Shown one piece after another: positions 1 through 8,900 of a stretch of DNA of 64,000 nucleotides. Numbering within the stretch: the first letter of the stretch is position 1; every line of letters starts with the position of its first letter. The stretch covers positions 5,615,322 through 5,679,321 of the forward strand of contig NZ_KB235922.1 of the NCBI RefSeq assembly GCF_000332195.1, in the 5' to 3' direction. Under the pieces are notes generated by a model. That model was not told the DNA's origin. It searched no databases and saw only the letters and a list, made by a program, of their open reading frames with translations. The position numbers were made by a program, and so were the translations under genes. Origin of the DNA: Pleurocapsa sp. PCC 7319 (GTDB lineage: Bacteria; Cyanobacteriota; Cyanobacteriia; Cyanobacteriales; Xenococcaceae).

Positions 1-1445
1 GTGTAAGTAGTAGTAGAGGCAACATCTCGGTTTGAAGTTACTTTTACGATAATCTGGCAATTAGTCTCGCCTGAAGCTAATGAACCTCCGGTTAAGGTAA
101 TTCCCGTATCATCGATATCATCATTTATGTCAATTGTTGTCCCTGAAGAGTTCGTAAGAGTACCATTGCAAGTGTTCTCAATATCATTGTCTGCAATGAT
201 GACATTTGTGGGAAATTCGTCGGTAAAGTTAATATCACTTCTCGCGGGATTACCAGCTATGTTAGTTATGTTAAAGGTAAGAGTAGAAACTTCAGTGGGA
301 ACGATAGTATCTGGATCGAATACTTTAGTCAAACTACCCAGGGAATCGTAGCCAAAATTTTGATCACTTGTGGTTGAACCACCAGTAACAGATATTCCAG
401 TCAGAGGATTAGTGGTGCCAATGGGATTACCCAAACCGTCATCATTGGGTACGAGAACTTGATAGTTACTACTAGCCGGAATATTGAGAAAGCTATACGC
501 ACCATCCGAATTAGCTTGTCGCGAGACGATAACATCATCGTTTGTATCCGCTGTTCCTTGAGTATCGATTAAACGAACTGTTAAACCAGCAGATAATCCT
601 GCTTCCCCTGAATCAAAATTGTCATTACTATTGCTATCGTAATATAGAGTTCCTTCGAGATTACCTACTGAAGGCAAATCACATCCTTCTAGAGCGACAT
701 CATCTATGGCGAGATCGTTACCAAATCCACCTAGTTTATTATTGCGAATAACGAAACGAGCAGAAGTTGCAGAACCAGTATTAAATAAGAATGCAAATTG
801 ATTCCAAGTAGGCTCTGTTGATTCGGGAATATCACCCGAACTAAAGCGAACTTCGATTTCCTGATCCTCATCTATCGTTCCATCATCATCATCATCAATT
901 CCTGTTAAATCAATACCAAAAGAAACATTGGGATCGATATGACCACTTGGATCATCCTCCACTGTATTTAAAACATACGCTGTAAATGTGTAGTTGGTGT
1001 TAGGTGTTAATCCCGATATTACACTGCTTTGAATCATTTCTGTATCTACAATCTGATTGTTGGCATTAATAACCAAAAAACGATCAGTGGCAGTACCTGT
1101 AGTGTGTCCAGAAAAAGGATGCCAACTACCAAATCCTTCAACAGTAGTCTGAGTTGAAACAGTATATTCTCCATCCTGAGGAGGATAATCGGGATCATAA
1201 ATATATGTAGTCAAATTAGATGGTGATAATTCAAAAGTTTGATCTGCCGCAGTTCCTTCCCCAAAAGTTCCGCCGTCTGCCTCTGTAAACAAGTTTGCCG
1301 TGTTTATTGTACCGCCAATACTTTCGCAATAAGATTCTACGTGCTCAGCAGAAACAGATTTGGCTTTAACCGAAGTTAAAAATAAAGTAATAGTTCCAAT
1401 CAAAAAAGCCAGTAAATAATTGGTGGAATTTTTGTCTAAAACCAT
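1..1445 (-). CDS. Secreted SdrD-type/DUF11 surface protein, partial (C-terminus beyond window)
   Basis: The frame is open from an ATG at 1445 to position 1 with no stop, giving 481 codons of a longer protein. Residues about 7-30 form a hydrophobic signal segment ending in VKAKS. Residues about 50-255 look like a secreted jelly-roll or carbohydrate-binding-like module (it contains DDDDDGTIDEDQ, then a GFGNDLAIDDVALEGC stretch). Residues about 260-335 match the SdrD/Cna-B pattern (YYDSNSNDNFDSGEAGL followed later by SDGAYSF). From about 355 a DUF11-like domain starts. The gene lies 177 bases after the stop of the next DUF11 gene and reads the same way, so it is probably the distal visible gene of the surface cluster. 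Function is unknown; a structural or adhesive surface role is inferred. A weak AGGA ribosome site precedes the start. Confidence 0.8.
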   Translation of the reverse strand, partial: MVLDKNSTNYLLAFLIGTITLFLTSVKAKSVSAEHVESYCESIGGTINTANLFTEADGGTFGEGTAADQTFELSPSNLTTYIYDPDYPPQDGEYTVSTQTTVEGFGSWHPFSGHTTGTATDRFLVINANNQIVDTEMIQSSVISGLTPNTNYTFTAYVLNTVEDDPSGHIDPNVSFGIDLTGIDDDDDGTIDEDQEIEVRFSSGDIPESTEPTWNQFAFLFNTGSATSARFVIRNNKLGGFGNDLAIDDVALEGCDLPSVGNLEGTLYYDSNSNDNFDSGEAGLSAGLTVRLIDTQGTADTNDDVIVSRQANSDGAYSFLNIPASSNYQVLVPNDDGLGNPIGTTNPLTGISVTGGSTTSDQNFGYDSLGSLTKVFDPDTIVPTEVSTLTFNITNIAGNPARSDINFTDEFPTNVIIADNDIENTCNGTLTNSSGTTIDINDDIDDTGITLTGGSLASGETNCQIIVKVTSNRDVASTTTY

Positions 1446-1622
1446 AGTCTATTATTCCTGCAAAATTACTGTACTAGCTATAAATCATCATTCTGCTCCT
1501 CAAAAATGATGTTTGCTTTTATTTTGATGTTCGTTATCAGCAAATTTATCTCTATCTGTCAAAAATCACCTCAGAAAAATGACTTAAAAATTCTTTAACT
1601 GGAATTGCAGAAAAATTATTTC

Positions 1623-3662
1623 TCACTGAACTTGCACCCGAAAACGAATAAATCCATAATAACTAAAGGGATTTTCAGGTTCATTAGCTGTTGGCAAAGA
1701 ACTTCCTAAATCGACAACAACCGCACCGTTAATATTATTAGCTCCATTAACATCAATTAAACTGGGAGGATTACCAGAATCGACTTTTTTGCATAAGCCA
1801 TTTGGAGGATTAGTACCTGCTTCATAGAAATTGCCTTGATCATCTCCAACCAAATTGGAGAAAGTTTGATTGGGAGTAGTCGGTAAATTTGTCTCATCTA
1901 AGGCTAATGCGATACCAAACTCGAAATCATAGCTATTTTGTACAAAAGTTGTATTGTCTGGGATAACGTCACAAATACTGACGTTTTCTGCATCACCATC
2001 ACCATTAGAGAGAAAGTAAATAGTATATTCAACTTCATCTCCAGGTTTTACTTGTCCACCATTGATTGCACCGCGCAAATAGGTATTTACATTATTAGGA
2101 GTATCATCAGAATCTGGCCAATTAGGATCGTTGTCATCTGCGCTAGAATCATCAACAAAATCATTAAATTGAATCTCATCTGGCTGTCCAGGGTTAATCG
2201 CTGTAATTCTCTTGACAAGCAATAAATTAGGAGTAGTAGCTTGAGGTGTATCAGTAATCTCGATAATTACCTGGCTGGTGGCAATGGTAATATCACCATA
2301 AACATAGGTATCGATAAATCTATTATTACCAAACCCTCCAGCCGTAAAATTTCCCCAAGTATGTTTGCCTTGAGGCGTAGAAGATAAAGCTCCATTAGGC
2401 AGAGTAGTGGTACCAGCCAACAGAGTCGAATCATCCCAAAAGACCAAAGTATCAGAACTTGAAATATTTGAGAAAGCCTCAAAAATTGTTAAGCCATTAT
2501 TTGTTCCGCCACCACTAGTTTCTACATCCGCGGCTATGAAGTGATATTCTCCCAGTCTCACTTGAAGTTGAGCGTCATAAGTTCCTTCGGGTAGCACTTG
2601 TCCCTGATTATCTCTTCCATCCCAAAAAACAGAATTAGCTCCAGGAGTTGCTAGACCCAATAATTGAGTATCTCCAACTCCATAAATTCCATCTTGATTG
2701 GTATCAATGGTGATAGCATAAGTTCCGTCAATATCTGTAGTAAACTGAAATGTACCTGAATCTTGAACTCCAGTAGTTCCCCCAGGAGAAATAGAGTTAT
2801 CTATGCCTTGATCATCAATAAAGCTAAAGCCCGCAACATTGGGGGGGATTGTTGGACGTGGTCCTGTAATTACTGGATAGCTCAGATAAATGGGATATTC
2901 TGGAGTTATATTATTCCCTCCTGTAGGGGTACTTAGTCCAGAATTAGGCGCGTCAACTCCTATAGGATTAGCTACTATTTCGTAGACAAAACCAGCAAAA
3001 TTATTCAAATCTAATAGCCAAACGAAGTTTTCTCCTTGTCTCCCACCAGGCACCAGAGTATAGTAGTTAGTATCCGCCGATTCATCGAGACCATAACCAT
3101 TAGCATTAAAAGCCCAACTTTCAGCGTAAAGTCTACCTTGTGCTTCAGTTGGGTCAGGGTTGGTAACATCATCTGAGGTTACGGTAATATCGAAGCGATT
3201 AATAAAAGTTCCACTTCTATTGAATAAGCGAATTTCATATGTATCATCAGCAGTAGTAACGTAACGAAATGGATTATTTAATGGTGCATTTAAAGGGTCG
3301 CTACAGGAAAGATTAGACGCAACTATACCAGTATCAAATACCTCGAACCCTAAAGAATTATAAATTTCTACTTGAACTGGATCAGTATCAGAATCTCCAC
3401 AGAGTGATATATTAATTACTTCTCCAGCCTGCACAATATCTACGTATTGAGGTCGATTAATCGGTAAAATTAGAGTGCTACTGCCATTGTATTCATACAT
3501 TGGTTGGTTCAAACCAATTTGAAATGAACCTTCCCCGTATGCAGGTAACGAGGATAATAAAGTAGCTAGAACTGTTAAACTAATTGATAACCAGCAAGAT
3601 GGCAACTTTCGGATCAAATCAAGTTTTTGTGGATTCAATTCTAGTTTAGATATCGTTTTCAT
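1623..3662 (-). CDS. Secreted DUF11-domain surface protein with FlgD-like fold
   Basis: A 679-residue protein. I place the start at the ATG at 3662 (MKTISKLELNPQ) rather than the upstream ATG at 3725, because the longer form would overlap the preceding gene by 50 bases. The chosen start lies 13 bases after that gene's stop. A hydrophobic signal segment ends near LLSSLPAYG. The middle contains a FlgD/Ig-like motif (VFWDGRDNQGQVLPEGTYDA). The last 170 residues form a DUF11 domain (GDEVEYTIYFLSNGDGDAEN). The protein stops directly on the final beta strand (FRVQVQ) with no LPXTG, PEP-CTERM or barrel anchor. Few cysteines are present. Probably secreted and co-transcribed with the upstream OmpA-like gene; the precise role is unknown. 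Confidence 0.8.
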   Translation of the reverse strand: MKTISKLELNPQKLDLIRKLPSCWLSISLTVLATLLSSLPAYGEGSFQIGLNQPMYEYNGSSTLILPINRPQYVDIVQAGEVINISLCGDSDTDPVQVEIYNSLGFEVFDTGIVASNLSCSDPLNAPLNNPFRYVTTADDTYEIRLFNRSGTFINRFDITVTSDDVTNPDPTEAQGRLYAESWAFNANGYGLDESADTNYYTLVPGGRQGENFVWLLDLNNFAGFVYEIVANPIGVDAPNSGLSTPTGGNNITPEYPIYLSYPVITGPRPTIPPNVAGFSFIDDQGIDNSISPGGTTGVQDSGTFQFTTDIDGTYAITIDTNQDGIYGVGDTQLLGLATPGANSVFWDGRDNQGQVLPEGTYDAQLQVRLGEYHFIAADVETSGGGTNNGLTIFEAFSNISSSDTLVFWDDSTLLAGTTTLPNGALSSTPQGKHTWGNFTAGGFGNNRFIDTYVYGDITIATSQVIIEITDTPQATTPNLLLVKRITAINPGQPDEIQFNDFVDDSSADDNDPNWPDSDDTPNNVNTYLRGAINGGQVKPGDEVEYTIYFLSNGDGDAENVSICDVIPDNTTFVQNSYDFEFGIALALDETNLPTTPNQTFSNLVGDDQGNFYEAGTNPPNGLCKKVDSGNPPSLIDVNGANNINGAVVVDLGSSLPTANEPENPFSYYGFIRFRVQVQ

Positions 3663-3675
3663 CTTATATTTCAAC

Positions 3676-5808
3676 TTATCTTGATATCGTTCGTTCAATT
3701 TGTAAATCTCTATCTTGTTCTTCAAAAATGATGTCTACGCCACGCAGATCGTGGAAAATGATTTCTACTCGACGGTTATAGGCGTGGTCGAGAGTAGTAT
3801 TCCTTGGTTTTTTCAACTGAGATTCACCTAAAGGAAGAATAGTCATTCTTTCTGCTTGAACTCCTTGCTGTAAAAGATAGTCTCGACTGGCGATCGCCCT
3901 GCGGCGACTCAAAGCCAAGTTGTATTGGTTGCTGGCACGGGAATCGGTATGTCCTTGTAATTCAATAGTGAGGACGGGATATTCTTTTAATGCAGCAGCA
4001 ACCAGATCTAACACCGCGGCACTAGCAGGAGAAATCGTAGACTTATCTAAGGCAAAATGAATATTGTTCGGTACAGATAACTTGACAGCCTGAGGAACGT
4101 CAAGTTTGACAGGTGGCTCACTTATCTCGGCAACAGGTTTAGTCGTACATTGAGGTATGGTTAAGGTTCGCTCAATGGTTGGTGTCGAGCCATCTAAAGA
4201 ACGAATGACGGCATTATGAGCTGGTTCTGATGTACCATAATCTGATTTAGTCGCGATCGCACTAATAATAGTGCCTGGCGCAAGATTATCCAGAGTAAAG
4301 CCAAATCTGCCATTTTTATCGGCGATCGTTTCGGTTAAGGGTTCACTTAAGGGACCATAATTTTTACTCTGGCTAGCGAGAGGACTTCGCTTCTTAATAT
4401 CTTTGGGAATACCTAAATTAACTCGATAAAGAGTTACTTTAGAACCAGGATCGGCAATACCATCAATATTTACTTTGCCATCAATTAGAAAAAAGTCTTG
4501 ACTCAAAAAGAGAGGTGCATTGATAGCCCTATTTGCAGTATCCCGCTTACGATTGCGAGAATTACGAGGTGGGTTAACGCCATCGCCTAATTTAAAAAAT
4601 GGATTTCTAACTCGATCTCGGGTATTAAGGTCAATACTCAAACCTTCTAAATTAGAAAAAGAATTATTAGTAATTAAATTGCGATCGCTTTGAGGGTAAG
4701 CAGCAATGGTTACACCCGTTCCTGTTTGCCAACTAATTTTATTATTGGTTACTTGATGCTCGTTACCAATGAGATAAACTGCTGCACTGGGGACTCTGCG
4801 ACCATTAAATTTAATTGTGTTGTTATTGATAGTAATTTGACCTCTCGGTTTAAATAGATAAACACCGCTGCCATCGTTACCACAAATCAAGTTATCAGCA
4901 ATCAAACTATCTTTAATTAATCCCTCTAAATAGATGGCATGAGGCATCCCTCTCAAGCCATTACCGACAATAATATTTTCGATAATTTGAGTTTTTTGAG
5001 CATTAACGGAAGTAAGGATGCCGCTACCGCCATGATGGTAGATACGGTTACGCTGAATTGTGGTATTTACCCCATCAAATACCCACACACCAAAGCTGGA
5101 GGGGATTTTATTGAGACTTTCATCGGGAGGCAACCCTAGCCAGTTATCAATAATCTCTACATCTTGGGGAGAATGGTCGGGAACATAAGGTAATAGATCA
5201 GATTGAATGGGCAAACGAGAACCAACTACAATGTCTGCCCCTGGAGTAGTATCGGTACGACTACTGGGCTGACTAAAACCATAGATACTTAAGCCTTTTA
5301 CTTTTATGCGATCGCCTGCAATTGTTAGACCACGAAAAACATTTTTGCCTTCTGCTGCTGTTAGAGTAACTACGGGAATCGGAATCGGAATCTCTACTGT
5401 AGCGTTGTAATTGGGGTCGTAATCAGGGTGAGTACTACCATCAATAACCAATCCAGGACTGAATAGTGGTGGTAAAGTCTCTAATAGTTCGATTTTGACC
5501 GGTGCAGGTAAATCGAATTCAATACGAGATGCCTCTGGCTGATTGATAGCAGTGACTTGTTTTTGTTCTGCGGGACTTAATTCTGACCAGGATAAAGTGT
5601 TATTGACAATCGCAATAGCTTCTCTGAGGGTTAATTCTCGATCAGCCTCAATCTCGCCATCGCGATCGCTATTCACCAAGACTCTATAAGATTGAAACTC
5701 AGATTGAGCTTGGGCGTTCTCTGCCTTAAAAGCAATTACACCACTTATAGTTAAAGCAGTTAACAGGACTTTGGATATTGAATTTTGTATGTCGCTGTTA
5801 ATTGTCAT
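3676..5808 (-). CDS. Beta-helix protein with C-terminal OmpA peptidoglycan-binding domain
   Basis: A 710-residue secreted protein. Residues 1-34 form a signal peptide (ends AENAQAQS). LTLREAI near residue 60 is the usual entry motif of right-handed parallel beta-helix proteins, and residues about 100-420 show the N-N-x-I type repeats of that fold (IIDNWLG, TIQRNRIYHHGGSGI, NNNTIKFNG). Residues about 450-560 resemble a carboxypeptidase-regulatory-like Ig domain. Residues about 585-695 are an OmpA C-terminal domain with GHTDSRASNQYNLALSRRRA; it keeps the Asp and Arg used to bind diaminopimelate. This would tie the protein to the cell wall in the periplasm. It sits 59 bases after the barrel gene and 13 bases before the next DUF11 gene, suggesting it anchors the system. 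Substrate of the beta-helix is unknown. Confidence 0.85.
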   Translation of the reverse strand: MTINSDIQNSISKVLLTALTISGVIAFKAENAQAQSEFQSYRVLVNSDRDGEIEADRELTLREAIAIVNNTLSWSELSPAEQKQVTAINQPEASRIEFDLPAPVKIELLETLPPLFSPGLVIDGSTHPDYDPNYNATVEIPIPIPVVTLTAAEGKNVFRGLTIAGDRIKVKGLSIYGFSQPSSRTDTTPGADIVVGSRLPIQSDLLPYVPDHSPQDVEIIDNWLGLPPDESLNKIPSSFGVWVFDGVNTTIQRNRIYHHGGSGILTSVNAQKTQIIENIIVGNGLRGMPHAIYLEGLIKDSLIADNLICGNDGSGVYLFKPRGQITINNNTIKFNGRRVPSAAVYLIGNEHQVTNNKISWQTGTGVTIAAYPQSDRNLITNNSFSNLEGLSIDLNTRDRVRNPFFKLGDGVNPPRNSRNRKRDTANRAINAPLFLSQDFFLIDGKVNIDGIADPGSKVTLYRVNLGIPKDIKKRSPLASQSKNYGPLSEPLTETIADKNGRFGFTLDNLAPGTIISAIATKSDYGTSEPAHNAVIRSLDGSTPTIERTLTIPQCTTKPVAEISEPPVKLDVPQAVKLSVPNNIHFALDKSTISPASAAVLDLVAAALKEYPVLTIELQGHTDSRASNQYNLALSRRRAIASRDYLLQQGVQAERMTILPLGESQLKKPRNTTLDHAYNRRVEIIFHDLRGVDIIFEEQDRDLQIERTISR

Positions 5809-5867
5809 TTTGAATAAGTAATGAGTAATAAGTAATGAATAATAGTGTCTAGATTTACTTCTGACTT

Positions 5868-5935
5868 CTATCTCCTGTCTCCTGTCTTCTGACTCCTGTC
5901 TTCTGACTCCTGTCTTCTGACTTCTGAATGTGTTT
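5868..5935 (-). repeat. Short tandem repeat read as coding sequence
   Basis: On the plus strand TCCTGTCTTCTGAC-type units (two heptamers each) repeat about four times. Such heptameric repeats are normally intergenic in cyanobacteria. Here they encode the last 19 residues of the barrel protein up to its TAG stop. Confidence 0.85.
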
Positions 5936-8900
5936 TCTTTTTCTTGGGCTTTTGTTTTTTTGGAATTGCTTCGGGAACAGACGGAGCGCGATGTTGTCCA
6001 AAGCCATCTAGTAGGCTATTTAGTTTGATAGTCATACCTACATAAGGTCCTCCTGCGGAGCGTGTTCCAGTAAAATCATCGTCATCAGCACTACCAAAGA
6101 CGTAACCCAAGGCAAGTCTTAATTCTGGGGTGACATAATAGCCAGCTTCTAGTAATACTCCTGATTCGGTGTAGTCTGCCGAGGGTTGCCAAATCATTCG
6201 ACCTTCAGCCACTATATCCATGTGGTAGTTCAGACGATAGGTAGTTCTTAGCTGTCCTAGGGAGATATTACTGCTGCCCACAAAATCATCGGCCAGAAAA
6301 GTTTTACTGTGTCGAAATGCATATTTACCGTAAAATTCCCAACGCCAATTAGGGGCATAAATTGCTTCTACACCAAAGAGATGTTCTTGAGAACCTGTTC
6401 CTTTACCCAGCAAAATAGTTTCAGGAAGAGTTCCGCCATTTTCTTCGTATTCGTAACGCAATAAAGCATTAAATTTATCTTGTTGAGGATTGCGGTAAGC
6501 TAAGCCTAACCTAAGATTTCTCGAAGTTCCGATATCAAATTCTTGGTTAGCTGAACTGGCTTGATTGTAGGTAAACTGGCTAGTTAGTGCAGAGGATAAT
6601 TTCCCTGTAACATCTGCTGAAAGAACAGTATTGCCTCCACTGGAGTTATCACTGTGTTGCCATCTTGCACTGGCAGTAAAATTAGGATTATCTGTATATT
6701 CAATACCGACACCATAAGTAGAGCCAGAACTGAAACCGAGAGATGAAGCTCCTTGCCCTACGGCAAAAGGTTGAGAAAATTGTCTTCCCGAACTGGTGCT
6801 ATCAAAACCGCTAAAGGTATGCTCATAATCAAAATCCAGGTTTAGACCAGAGGCAATAGTTACTTTTTGCTGTAGACCAATAGAACCAATATTATTGATA
6901 CTGTCTTCACCATTAGTCAGACTATATCTACCCGTCAGGGTGGCATTTGCCCAGGGTTCATATTCTCCTTGAAGTCCGAGGCTAGTCAATGCCTCTCCTG
7001 CTAAATTGCCCCTAGTAAACCATTGATGATTTAAAACGAGGCTTAAACCTGAATAAAATTCCCAATCCAAACCTAAACCGATGCGATCAGAAAATACAGT
7101 ATCAGTATTGTTGGATAGAGTTAGATCATTAAGAGCATGAAAATTTAATTTATCAATAATTGGCATTGAGAAACGCGATCGCAATTGAGTAGAGGTACTG
7201 TCTAAAGCCTCTGGAGATTTACGATCGCTGCGATCGCGCCAAGTGACATCTACTCCTAAATCCCCCTCACCAATCTTTTGCTCAACACCTGCAGTAATTG
7301 TAGTCAAACTATTATCTAAAGTATTACCGGGAACGGGAGTAAAGCCACTATCGAGAAATTCTTCTAATTCATCTAGGGGTCGAGGCGCAACTCCCTGGTT
7401 ATCCTGATGCTCGTAGCTAAACTGTAATTCGGTACTCTCGGAAACTTGCGCTTGGATCTGGCTTCCGTAACGAGTCTGACCAGGAATAAAGCTAAGGGTG
7501 GCATTGTTGGCAAAGCCCTCGTCGGCTTCACGATAATAAGCTCTACCGCGAATTTTATTACTAAATTTAACCTCCCCTTCGAGGCGATAGGCAGAACCAT
7601 CCGCATTAGCAAATATAGTCTGATTATCAGACTGGGCATATTCTGCAATCAGATTGCCCCAATTTCCTAGAGAAACATAACTATCAAAACCCCACAGCTC
7701 AAAATCATGATCGCCTCGATGTTCGTTGAGATATGTTGCTCCTAGCCAAATAGGATTTTCCAGGTCACGGTCGAAATGATAGCGTCCTCTACCAGCCAGC
7801 AGAGTTGAATCCCTGGCTTCAGACTCAAATTGATAGGTGGCAACAATGCGACGAACTAAAATATCGCCATTGGGAGCAATTTCAGTCCTTAGTAGGGGGT
7901 CGTTAAATAATAAAGTTCCCCGATCATAGTTGATTTCGTAGTCTGTACCTAGGCTGAGACGTTGACGACTGACTACATTACCAGGATCGTTGAGAGGAGA
8001 GAGTTCAATATATATGTCTTCTGAGCCAGGAACTAGCAAACGACGAGACAGAAAGTAAAAACCAGATGTGCCATCAGGGGAGATCGCATCTCTTTGGAAT
8101 CCTTCAGTATTGTTGGCATATAAGGCATTAAATTGGAAATTACCCAGATTGTAGTTAGATTTGAATCCATGTAGCTGGCGAGAAATGGCACTAAATTCTT
8201 GAGCTTCAGTGTTAAATTCTTCGGTTCGATAATCACCCCACATGAAATAGTCAGGATCGGCAAACTCTACCAGAGGATTACGCTCTAAACGAAAATAAAC
8301 ATTATCAATGGAAGGGGTTGTTACTTCTGTGCTGGAGCTATCTCCTAAAACAGGATAATCTTGTTCCGAATCGGCATAAGTGCGAAACAGACGATTTTCT
8401 CCCTCATTATCATCATTGAGAGGGCGATCGCTATTAAATGCTCCTGTATAACTCCATCTCCGAAAGCTACCTGAAATAAAAGCCGCTGAATCTAAATCTA
8501 TTTCTGCATTATTGTCTTCATCCAAAGGCAAGAAATCACGAAAACTATCATAATAGTCAGTTCCTCTAGCTCCAATACGGATATTGGCAAAACCTGTTAA
8601 GAGAGGTTGTTCGCGCAAAGTAGTCTTAAACTTGGTTTGGGTATAACCTTCTAGTCGGTTAGATTTAGCCCGAATTCTGACTGTCTTGGCATTGTAGCTA
8701 GCCTGTAGAGCAGCAGTAAATTCGCCTTTTTCTGGTTGTACCTGAAACCCTGGTATGTCTGGTTCCAGATCAGTACCAATAAATTTGCCCCCACTGCTAT
8801 GGAGAGTGATGATTTCATTCCAGGGGGTAGTAGTACCAAACTGATCGACAAATCGACCTTTGACCGTCGCGATCGCTCTGCCATCCGCAGGAATTTCCGC

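Noticed and set aside
3663-3725. Longer start of the 679-residue DUF11 protein
   Set aside because: It would overlap the upstream OmpA-domain gene by 50 bases; the downstream ATG gives a normal signal peptide and 13-base spacing.
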